Source of the DNA: Caulobacter sp.
GTDB lineage: Bacteria; Pseudomonadota; Alphaproteobacteria; Caulobacterales; Caulobacteraceae
Direction: 5' to 3'
NCBI GenBank assembly: GCA_028291125.1
Contig: JAQGIN010000067.1
Span: 1-6,286, forward strand
Length of the DNA: 6,286 bases
Both the position numbers and the translations under genes were made by a program. The stretch's first letter is position 1; each line of letters starts with the position of its first letter. Of this stretch, positions 1 through 5,696 are shown piece by piece. A model generated the notes under the pieces. That model worked only from the letters and a program-made list of their open reading frames with translations. It made no database searches and was not told the origin of the DNA.

Positions 1-1214
1 CCCTTCAGCTCGCTGACCAGGTCGGTCTTCTCCCACGAGAAGCCGCCCTCGTTGTCCGGCGTGCGGCCGAAGTGGCCGTAGGCGGCGGTGCGGGCGTAGA
101 TCGGCTTGTTCAGCTGCAGGTGTTCGCGGATCGAGCGCGGGGTGGCGCCGCCAATCAGCTCGGGCAGCAGCTTCTCCAGCACTTCCGGATCGACCTTGCC
201 GGTGCCGTGCAGGTCGACGTGGAACGACACCGGCTTGGCCACGCCAATCGCGTAAGCGATCTGGATCGTGCAGCGGTCGGCCAGGCCGGCGGCGACCACG
301 TTCTTGGCCAGGTAGCGGCAGGCATAGGCGGCCGAGCGGTCGACCTTGGTCGGGTCCTTGCCCGAGAACGCGCCGCCGCCGTGCGGGGCCGCGCCGCCGT
401 AGGTGTCGACGATGATCTTGCGGCCGGTGACGCCGGCGTCGCCGTCGGGGCCGCCGATCTCGAAGCGACCGGTCGGATTGACCAGCCACTGGGTCTTCTT
501 GGTGATCAGGCCTTCCGGGAAGATCGGCAGGATGTGCGGCTTGATCAGGTCCAGCACGCGCTTGCTGGTCGCCGACTGGCCGTTGATCTTCTTCTTGTGC
601 TGGTGGCTGACGACGATCGAGACGACGCGCAGCGGCTTGCCGTCCGGGCCGTATTCCAGGGTCACCTGGCTCTTGGCGTCCGGCTCCAGCTCATGCAGCT
701 CGCCGCTGTGGCGCAGCTGGGCCAGGCGGCTGAGGATGTTGTGGCTGTACTGCAGGGTGGCCGGCATCAGCTCCGGGGTCTCGGTGCTGGCGTAGCCGAA
801 CATGATGCCCTGGTCGCCGGCCCCCTCGTCCTTCTTGTCGTTGGCGTCGACGCCCTGGGCGATGTGGGCGGACTGGCCGTGCAGGTAGCAGGCGTACCTG
901 GCCTTCTCCCAGTGGAAGCCCTTCTGCTCGTAGCCGATGTCCTTGATCGCGGCGCGAACCTTGGACTCCAGCGACTTGATGATGTCCTTGGTCAGCGCCT
1001 TGTTGGCGGCCTTGTCGCCGCCCGGCTTGCCGGCCCGAACCTCGCCCGCCAGGACGATGCGGTTGGTGGTGACCAGGGTCTCGCAGGCGACGCGCGCCTC
1101 GGGATCGGCGGTCAGGAAGGCGTCGACGACGGTGTCGCTGATGCGGTCCGCGACCTTGTCGGGATGGCCTTCGGAAACGCTTTCACTCGTGAAGATGTAC
1201 GACGATCGGCTCAA
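1..1214 (-). CDS. metK: S-adenosylmethionine synthetase (methionine adenosyltransferase), 3' end cut by window edge
   Basis: Cytosolic enzyme that makes S-adenosylmethionine from methionine and ATP, releasing phosphate and pyrophosphate. The reading frame carries the family hallmarks: GHPDK near residues 16-20 (N-terminal ATP/methionine site), GAGDQG at 131-136, and the glycine-rich GGGAFSGKD loop at 279-287 followed by PTKVDRSAAY. It has 404 complete codons and runs off the window at a C-terminus reading DLVSELKG, so at most a few residues should be missing; the usual family length is about 380-420. I place the start at TTG (1214-1212), giving MSRSSYIFTSESVSEG, because GGAG lies 8 nt upstream and no in-frame ATG is available. 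A GTG six codons upstream (1232-1230) is the alternative, but its possible ribosome site lies inside a hairpin. A 101-nt gap separates it from the upstream HTH gene, so it probably has its own promoter. Assignment is very secure; only the start is open. Confidence 0.98.
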   Translation of the reverse strand, partial: MSRSSYIFTSESVSEGHPDKVADRISDTVVDAFLTADPEARVACETLVTTNRIVLAGEVRAGKPGGDKAANKALTKDIIKSLESKVRAAIKDIGYEQKGFHWEKARYACYLHGQSAHIAQGVDANDKKDEGAGDQGIMFGYASTETPELMPATLQYSHNILSRLAQLRHSGELHELEPDAKSQVTLEYGPDGKPLRVVSIVVSHQHKKKINGQSATSKRVLDLIKPHILPIFPEGLITKKTQWLVNPTGRFEIGGPDGDAGVTGRKIIVDTYGGAAPHGGGAFSGKDPTKVDRSAAYACRYLAKNVVAAGLADRCTIQIAYAIGVAKPVSFHVDLHGTGKVDPEVLEKLLPELIGGATPRSIREHLQLNKPIYARTAAYGHFGRTPDNEGGFSWEKTDLVSELK

Positions 1215-1222
1215 GGCGGGGG

Positions 1223-1226
1223 CTCC
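1223..1226 (-). promoter_or_regulatory. Shine-Dalgarno site for the metK TTG start
   Basis: On the minus strand GGAG stands 8 nt before TTG at 1214-1212 and just downstream of a GC-rich hairpin (1237-1255), so it would be exposed. It is the main reason for preferring TTG over the GTG at 1232-1230. Confidence 0.6.
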
Positions 1227-1236
1227 AGACACGGCC

Positions 1237-1255
1237 GGCCGCCTCGCGGGCGGCC
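1237..1255 (-). other. GC-rich hairpin in the metK leader
   Basis: Read on the minus strand, GGCCGCC (1255-1249), a five-base loop CGCGA (1248-1244) and GGCGGCC (1243-1237) form a perfect 7-bp stem of only G-C pairs. It lies about 10 nt before the GGAG site of metK and would be inside the transcript if the promoter candidate upstream is right. No T-tract follows, so it is not a classical intrinsic terminator. It may shape translation initiation or protect the 5' end, or it may be a by-product of high GC content. Confidence 0.5.
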
Positions 1256-1278
1256 TGGTCGACGATGCTAGGACGGAT

Positions 1279-1298
1279 ACTTAAAGATATCCTTATGT
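1279..1298. promoter_or_regulatory. A/T-rich palindrome, candidate operator upstream of metK
   Basis: The 20-bp stretch is an inverted repeat centred in GATATC, with 8 of 10 pairs matched (plus strand halves ACTTAAAGAT and ATCCTTATGT). It stands out in GC-rich surroundings and overlaps a possible -10 element of metK. From memory, SAM/SAH-responsive ArsR-family regulators of methionine-cycle genes in proteobacteria (SahR/SamR type) bind palindromes with AAAGATATCTTT-like cores, which this resembles. The palindrome is seen directly; the regulator is an inference. Confidence 0.55.
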
Positions 1299-1313
1299 CC
1301 TTTTTGGCGTCTG
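1286..1313 (-). promoter_or_regulatory. Possible metK promoter (sigma73-like)
   Basis: Compared with the Caulobacter housekeeping consensus TTGACGS-N10-14-GCTANAWC, the minus strand has CAGACGC (1313-1307, matching GACGS), a 13-nt spacer, and AGGATATC (1293-1286, matching the ANAWC half). The match is partial at both boxes, so this is only a candidate. The -10 box lies within the palindrome at 1279-1298, which would suit repression by occlusion. The initiation site would fall near 1280, giving a leader of roughly 65 nt. Confidence 0.35.
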
Positions 1314-1315
1314 GA

Positions 1316-1738
1316 TCAAGCCTCGGCGACGTCCTCGCCCTCGGCCATGGCGCGAACCAGGTCGAGAACCCGCCGGCGCACGCGCGGCCGGTTGATCTTC
1401 GGGAACAGCGCCGCCAGCTCCAGGCCCTCGGGGGTCATCAGGAAATCGTGGACGAACTGCTCGCGATTGTCGGCCACGCCGTCGCCCTCGGCCGGGTCGG
1501 CCAGGCCGTCGAAGAAGTAGGCCACCGAAGTCTGCAGGCTGCGCGCGATCTCGTACAGCTTCGAGGCGCTGACCCGATTGGCGCCGCGCTCGTACTTCTG
1601 CACCTGCTGGAAGGTCAGGCCCAGGTCCTCGGCCAGCCGTTCCTGGCTGACGCCGAGAATCTTGCGGCGCATGCGGATACGGGCCCCGACGTGCAGGTCG
1701 ATCGGGTTGGGCTGGCGGTCTTGATCGGCGAGGGTCAT
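1316..1738 (-). CDS. Cro/CI (XRE) family HTH regulator, PraR/PhrR-like
   Basis: A 140-residue DNA-binding protein, predicted to be cytosolic. Residues 10-78 form the HTH_3 domain: PNPIDLHVGARIRMRR leads into SQERLAEDLG (31-40, helix 2) and TFQQVQKYERG (42-52, recognition helix), then ANRVSASKLYEIA and YFF (74-76). A linker at about 79-92 is followed by a C-terminal helical part with an arginine-rich stretch, INRPRVRRRVLDLVRAMA, probably for dimerisation. The PNPID.HVG.RIR.RR and FQQ.QKYE.G.NRV signatures resemble the rhizobial regulators PraR and PhrR, which repress attachment, R-body or quorum-sensing genes; target genes here are unknown. It starts at ATG with only a weak ribosome site. It sits 28 nt after lnt and 101 nt before metK, a position I recall as common in alphaproteobacteria. 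Family is secure; function is not. Confidence 0.93.
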   Translation of the reverse strand: MTLADQDRQPNPIDLHVGARIRMRRKILGVSQERLAEDLGLTFQQVQKYERGANRVSASKLYEIARSLQTSVAYFFDGLADPAEGDGVADNREQFVHDFLMTPEGLELAALFPKINRPRVRRRVLDLVRAMAEGEDVAEA

Positions 1739-1753
1739 AGGCTGCTTATCGAG

Positions 1754-1774
1754 TGAAATTGCGGTTTTATTTCA
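1754..1774. promoter_or_regulatory. Inverted repeat upstream of the HTH gene, possible autoregulatory operator
   Basis: TGAAAT and ATTTCA form a perfect 6-bp inverted repeat with 9 nt between the arms, spanning the -10 and probable initiation region of the HTH gene. Small XRE regulators often repress their own promoter, so an operator here would make sense, but a repeat this short can occur by chance in an AT-rich stretch. Confidence 0.3.
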
Positions 1775-1805
1775 GTCTAATTCTTGCAAGCCAGTCACTT
1801 TTCAA
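1764..1805 (-). promoter_or_regulatory. AT-rich promoter region for the HTH gene, inside the end of lnt
   Basis: Two overlapping matches to the Caulobacter sigma73 consensus TTGACGS-N10-14-GCTANAWC are visible on the minus strand. The first is TTGAAAA (1805-1799), 11 nt, GCAAGAAT (1787-1780). The second is TTGCAAG (1789-1783), 11 nt, AATAAAAC (1771-1764), whose TAAAAC fits TANAWC fully. The stretch is clearly richer in A/T than the coding DNA around it. It would put a short leader before the HTH start at 1738 and let the gene be expressed apart from the upstream operon. Confidence 0.45.
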
Positions 1806-3368
1806 CCCCGTACCTGCTCGCGGGCGAGTGACAGTCGCCGCGGCCGAGGCCAGCAGCAGGATCAGGAACGGCCAATCGCCCAGCTGGACGTAGGGCGGCG
1901 CGGCGGCGGTCGGCGGCAGGACGGTGTCGATAACCCCTGACTGGCCAAGGCCTAGCCGCGCTCCGGGGATCACCCGGCCGCGGGCGTCGACCATCGCCGA
2001 CACCCCGGTGGGGGTGGCCCGCGCCATCGGCGCCCCGGCCTCGATGGCGCGATAGCTGGCCAGGTTCAGATGCTGCAGCGGACCGGAGGTGACGCCGAAC
2101 CAGGCGTCGTTGGAGACATTGACCAGGGCCCGCACGGCGGCCGGGCCGGCCAGCCGCGGGAACAGCGCCTCGTAGCAGATCAGCGGCTGGATGGTCAGGC
2201 TCGGCGACAGCCGCAGCGGGGCCGGTCGCGGGCCGGTGGCGAAGCCGTCGCCCAGATGGGCCAGGCTCTTGACCCCGAGCCTGGTCAGCGCCGCGTCCAT
2301 CGGCAGGTACTCGCCGAACGGCACCAGCCGATGCTTGTCATAGACCCCCAGCACCACCAGGGCGTCGCCCTCGCGCCGCAGGGCGACCAGGCTGTTGTAA
2401 TAGATCGGCCGCTCGATCGGGCCCTCGGAGCGGTAGCCGCCGATCAGCAGCAGCTGGCCGGGGCGGATGGCCTGCAGGATCGCCTGCCGGGTCCAGGTTC
2501 CGGGGGCCAGATAGTCGTTGGCGGCGGCCGGCAGCGCGCCCTCCGGCCAGATGACGATGTCGGGCGGGCGGCCGGACCGGCTGGGCTGGGCGGTCAGGCC
2601 GACATAGCGGCGGACGATGGCCTGGAAGCTGGCGGCGTCCCACTTGACCGACTGGCCGATATTGGGCTGGACGATGCGTACGGTCGGGGCGGCCGGGGCG
2701 GCGGCGATCGGCGTCGCCAGGCGCAGCGCCCCGCCGCCATAGAGACCGGCGACGGCCAGGGCGGCGGCCAGCACCGCGAACCGCCCGCGGCGGCCGTCGC
2801 GCCACACCGCCGGGGCGGCGGCGATCGCCAGGGTGATCCAGGTCAGACCATAGGCCCCGACCACGGCGGCCGCCTGCGAGGGGGCCGAGCCGGCCCGCCA
2901 GGTCTCGCCCGGCAGGTTCCACGGAAAGCCGGTCAGCACGTGACCGCGCAGCCATTCGAAGGCGGCGAAGGTTCCGGCGAACACCAGCACCCGGGCGATC
3001 CCGGGCGGGCGGACCAGGCGGTAGAGCAGCGCCGCGGCGCCCCAGAACAGCGCCAGGCCGGCGGCCATGGCCGCGACCGCGAACGGGGCCATCCAGCCCT
3101 GGTTGGCGGCGTCGACCAGGAAGGCCTCGCCGATCCACCAGGTGCCGACCGCGAAATAGGCCAGGCCGGCCAGCCAGCCGCGCAGGAAGGCCGAGCGCAG
3201 CGGCCGCGTCCCGGGGGCGGCGTCGATCAGGTGCAGCAGCAGGGCGTAGCCGAGCAGGCCGGGCAGCAGGCCGAACGGCGGATGGGCCAGAGCCGCGGCG
3301 ATCCCGGCCGCCAGGGCCAGCAGCCGCCGGCGCCAAAGGGCGGCGCGCGGGACGGGCGTCGGGGTCAC
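1767..3368 (-). CDS. lnt: Apolipoprotein N-acyltransferase
   Basis: Inner-membrane enzyme that adds the third acyl chain to the N-terminal cysteine of lipoproteins, using phospholipid as donor, the last step of lipoprotein maturation. The 533 residues show several hydrophobic helices in the first 215 residues, then a nitrilase-like periplasmic domain and a last membrane helix at about 499-513. The catalytic triad is in place: E276 in WPEGALP, K345 in YDKHRLVPFGEYLP and C398 in LICYEALFP (E. coli Glu267, Lys335, Cys387). NVSNDAWFG at 417-425 and QHL at 432-434 are also typical. The start is GTG (3368-3366), overlapping the corC stop as GTGA with no clear ribosome site, which suggests translational coupling. 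The last 20 or so residues after the final helix are basic, and their DNA is AT-rich because it doubles as a promoter region. Assignment is secure. Confidence 0.97.
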   Translation of the reverse strand: MTPTPVPRAALWRRRLLALAAGIAAALAHPPFGLLPGLLGYALLLHLIDAAPGTRPLRSAFLRGWLAGLAYFAVGTWWIGEAFLVDAANQGWMAPFAVAAMAAGLALFWGAAALLYRLVRPPGIARVLVFAGTFAAFEWLRGHVLTGFPWNLPGETWRAGSAPSQAAAVVGAYGLTWITLAIAAAPAVWRDGRRGRFAVLAAALAVAGLYGGGALRLATPIAAAPAAPTVRIVQPNIGQSVKWDAASFQAIVRRYVGLTAQPSRSGRPPDIVIWPEGALPAAANDYLAPGTWTRQAILQAIRPGQLLLIGGYRSEGPIERPIYYNSLVALRREGDALVVLGVYDKHRLVPFGEYLPMDAALTRLGVKSLAHLGDGFATGPRPAPLRLSPSLTIQPLICYEALFPRLAGPAAVRALVNVSNDAWFGVTSGPLQHLNLASYRAIEAGAPMARATPTGVSAMVDARGRVIPGARLGLGQSGVIDTVLPPTAAAPPYVQLGDWPFLILLLASAAATVTRPRAGTGLKSDWLARIRLK

Positions 3369-4249
3369 GAGGCCGTCGCGGGCTCGGCGACGGCGGCGGG
3401 ACGCACCCGCACCCGCCGCACCCGCCGGGGATCGGCCTCGACCACCTCCAGGTCGAAGCCGGCCGGATGGGCGATGACCTCGCCGCGCTGCGGCACCCGG
3501 CCGGCCAAGGCGACGACCAGGCCGGCGACGGTGTCGATGTCCTCTTCCATGTCGGGCGGGGCCAGCTCGCGGCCCAGGGCCGCCTCGAGGTCCTCGAGCG
3601 GGACGCGGGCGTCGGCCTCGAACACCCCGCCGGGCCGGGCGACGACGCCCAGGACCTGGGCCTCGTCATGCTCGTCGTCGATCTCGCCGACCACCGCCTC
3701 GATCAGGTCCTCCATGGTCACCAGGCCGTCGGTGCCGCCGAACTCGTCGATGACCAGGGCCAGGTGGATGCGGCTGGTGCGCATGCGCAGCAGCAGGTCG
3801 GCGGCCCGCATCGAGGCCGGCACATAGAGGGCCTCGCGGCGCAGGCGATGCAGCACCGGGTCGGCGGCGTTGGGCCGCTTGGCCTCGTCGGCCAGCAGGC
3901 GGAAGACGTCCTTGACGTGGATCACCCCGACCGGGTCGTCGAGGGTCTCGCGGTAGATCGGCATCCGCGAGTGTTCGGCCTCGGTGAACTGAGCCACCAC
4001 CGCCTCGAACGGCGACGACATCTCGACGGCGACGATGTCGGCGCGCGGGGTCATGACGTCGGCGACCCGCAGGGTCTGGAAGGCCTCGGCCTGGTCGACC
4101 ATGTCGACCTCGCCGGTCGCCGGTTCGGGAGGGCGGACGAGCTCGACGCCGCCCAGGCGCTTGCGCATCCGCCGGAAAAACGCCCGCACGCCACGGCTCG
4201 GTCGAGCCGGACCCGCGAGCATCGGACTCTGGTCGTCGGAGTTGGCCAT
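3365..4249 (-). CDS. CBS-domain protein of the HlyC/CorC family (YbeX type)
   Basis: The 294-residue protein has a basic N-terminus (FFRRMRKRLGG at 24-34) and two CBS domains: one at about 62-120 with VMTPR at 65-69 and SRMPIY at 94-99, the other at about 137-190 containing the hallmark DEFGGTDGLVTMEDLIEAVVGEI. A C-terminal transporter-associated CorC_HlyC domain follows at about 205-285. It lacks the membrane-spanning DUF21 segment of larger CorC/CNNM proteins, so it is probably soluble, like E. coli YbeX (also called CorC). The family has been tied to Mg2+/Co2+ efflux and, for YbeX, to ribosome metabolism; CBS pairs usually bind adenine nucleotides. It starts at ATG with AGGAG 3 nt upstream. 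That site overlaps the ybeY stop codon, and its own stop overlaps the lnt start. The family is certain, the biochemical role less so. Confidence 0.95.
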   Translation of the reverse strand: MANSDDQSPMLAGPARPSRGVRAFFRRMRKRLGGVELVRPPEPATGEVDMVDQAEAFQTLRVADVMTPRADIVAVEMSSPFEAVVAQFTEAEHSRMPIYRETLDDPVGVIHVKDVFRLLADEAKRPNAADPVLHRLRREALYVPASMRAADLLLRMRTSRIHLALVIDEFGGTDGLVTMEDLIEAVVGEIDDEHDEAQVLGVVARPGGVFEADARVPLEDLEAALGRELAPPDMEEDIDTVAGLVVALAGRVPQRGEVIAHPAGFDLEVVEADPRRVRRVRVRPAAVAEPATAS

Positions 4250-4255
4250 GATCTC

Positions 4256-4738
4256 CTAGTCCGCCCCGTCGGGGGGCGCGAAGCCTTCGGCATAGGGGTC
4301 CGGAATGCTCAATCCCGCCAGGATCTCGCGCTCCCGGGCTTCCATCGCCTCGGCCTCGACGTCGGTCTCGTGGTCGTATCCTAATAGATGCAGCACGCCG
4401 TGCGCCACCAGGTGTTGCAGATGGTGCGCCAGCGGCTTGCCCTGCTGCGCCGCCTCGCGGGCGCAGACCCCGTAGGCCAGGGCGATGTCGCCGATCTGGC
4501 CGCCGGGCCGGCCGATGGCCGGAAACGACAGCACGTTGGTGGCGTAGTCCTTGTCCCGGAAGCGGGCGTTGAGGCCGCGCGCCGCCGGATCGTCGGTCAG
4601 CAGCACCGCCACGACGCCGCCGGCGACGTCCTCGTGAGCGTCGAGCACCGCCTGGGCGGCTTGGCGGACCAGGACCTCGACCGTCGGCTCGGCCCGCATC
4701 CAGGCCGGATCGTCGATCTCGATGTCGATCTCGACCAT
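4256..4738 (-). CDS. ybeY: Endoribonuclease YbeY, rRNA maturation factor
   Basis: A 160-residue cytosolic zinc-dependent single-strand endoribonuclease (UPF0054) that acts in 16S rRNA 3'-end maturation and ribosome quality control. The zinc motif HxxxHxxxxxH is intact as HGVLHLLGYDH, with H113, H117 and H123. The conserved NVLSFP (68-73) and the arginine R60 before it, which matches the functionally important Arg59 of E. coli, are also present. Length is normal for the family. The ATG start lies 7 nt after the phoH stop without an obvious Shine-Dalgarno site, so translation probably depends on coupling to phoH. Its TAG stop provides the first bases of the corC ribosome site. YbeY and PhoH/YbeZ are neighbours in most proteobacteria and are thought to work together. 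Confidence 0.97.
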   Translation of the reverse strand: MVEIDIEIDDPAWMRAEPTVEVLVRQAAQAVLDAHEDVAGGVVAVLLTDDPAARGLNARFRDKDYATNVLSFPAIGRPGGQIGDIALAYGVCAREAAQQGKPLAHHLQHLVAHGVLHLLGYDHETDVEAEAMEAREREILAGLSIPDPYAEGFAPPDGAD

Positions 4739-4745
4739 GGCGGGA

Positions 4746-5696
4746 TCAGACGCGCGGCGCGGGCGGCGAGGCGGAGTCGGCGTCGTAGGCCTTAACGATC
4801 CGCTCGACCATCGGGTGGCGGACCACGTCGCTGGCGGTGAAGCGCGACACCGCCACGCCCTCGACGCCCTCGAGGATCGAGATGGCGTGGGCCAGGCCGG
4901 AATCGCGGGGATTGGGCAGGTCGATCTGGGTCGGATCGCCGGTCACCGCCATGGTCGAGCCCTCGCCCATCCGGGTCAGCACCATCTTCATCTGCAGCTT
5001 CGAGGTGTTCTGGGCCTCGTCGACGATGATGAAGGCGCGGGCCAGGGTGCGGCCGCGCATGAAGGCGATCGGGGCGACCTCGATCTCGCCCTTGTCGCGC
5101 CGGCGGCGCAGCTGTTCGGCCCCCATGATGTCGGTCAGGGCCTCCCAGACCGGGGCCATGTAGGGGTCGACCTTCTCGGTCAGGTCGCCGGGCAGGAAAC
5201 CGAGCCGCTCGCCGGCCTCGACGGCCGGACGGGTGACGATCAGCCGGTCGACGTCGCCGCGCAGCAGCAGGCCGGCCCCGTGGGCCACGGCCAAGAAGGT
5301 CTTGCCGGTGCCGGCCGGACCGACGCCGAACACCAGGTCGTGGCGGCCCAGGGCCTCCAGATAATTGGCCTGGCCGGTGGTCTTGGGGGCGATGGCCCCG
5401 CGGCGCACGTTCTTGCCGGAGATCAGGCCGCTGGCCGTCTGGGCCTGGCCGACCGAGACCCGGACATCGGCCTCGGCGACATCCGCCCCGGCGTCGGCGC
5501 GCTGAGCCAAGAGGCCGATCGAGCGCTTGGCCCCGGCCCTTCCCTTGACGTCGCCAATGACGGTGACCCCGCCGCCCGGGGTCTCGATCAACACCTTGAA
5601 GGCGTCCTCGATCAGGGCGGCGTGGCGCCCGCTCGGGCCGGAGACGGCGCGAACGGCGGTGTCGGACAGGGGCAGGAACTCAGGCGTGCGGCTCAA
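4746..5696 (-). CDS. phoH: PhoH family ATPase (YbeZ)
   Basis: A 316-residue cytosolic P-loop ATPase related to the N-terminal half of superfamily 1 helicases. After an N-terminal KH-like region (about 20-100) come Walker A GPAGTGKT (126-133), the PhoH motif TRPAVEAGERLGFLPG (155-170), Walker B IIVDEAQN (223-230) and the sensor region VTGDPTQIDLP (251-261), with further conserved arginines near R286 and R293. All ATPase motifs are intact. YbeZ/PhoH proteins are reported as partners of YbeY in RNA or ribosome processing, and ybeY follows directly. The start is TTG at 5696-5694, supported by GGAG 5 nt upstream; its first two bases plus GA make a TTGA overlap with the miaB stop. This makes phoH and miaB co-transcribed and probably co-translated. 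Assignment is secure; the exact RNA substrate is not known. Confidence 0.96.
   Translation of the reverse strand: MSRTPEFLPLSDTAVRAVSGPSGRHAALIEDAFKVLIETPGGGVTVIGDVKGRAGAKRSIGLLAQRADAGADVAEADVRVSVGQAQTASGLISGKNVRRGAIAPKTTGQANYLEALGRHDLVFGVGPAGTGKTFLAVAHGAGLLLRGDVDRLIVTRPAVEAGERLGFLPGDLTEKVDPYMAPVWEALTDIMGAEQLRRRRDKGEIEVAPIAFMRGRTLARAFIIVDEAQNTSKLQMKMVLTRMGEGSTMAVTGDPTQIDLPNPRDSGLAHAISILEGVEGVAVSRFTASDVVRHPMVERIVKAYDADSASPPAPRV

Noticed and set aside
1237..1255. Intrinsic terminator between the HTH gene and metK
   Set aside because: The stem is strong but is followed by GC-rich sequence, not a T-tract, and it lies directly before the metK start.
72..1271. A 399-codon open frame on the plus strand
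   Set aside because: It is the antisense shadow of metK; the sequence is A/G/L/V/D-rich with no domain, while the minus strand encodes all MetK motifs.
1215..1315. SAM riboswitch before metK
   Set aside because: I could not find the conserved cores or pseudoknot layout of SAM-II, SAM-V or SAM/SAH classes; the leader is short, with only a simple hairpin and a DNA palindrome. A covariance-model search would settle this.
2338..3669. A 443-codon open frame on the minus strand in another frame
   Set aside because: It overlaps lnt and corC out of frame and is almost wholly R, P, A and G; no domain can be seen and the true frames are conserved.
2070..3827. A 585-codon open frame on the plus strand
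   Set aside because: It lies antisense to lnt and corC, both with full catalytic or domain signatures. Its translation is low-complexity (G, A, Q, R, P rich) with no recognisable domain, as expected for the opposite strand of GC3-rich genes.
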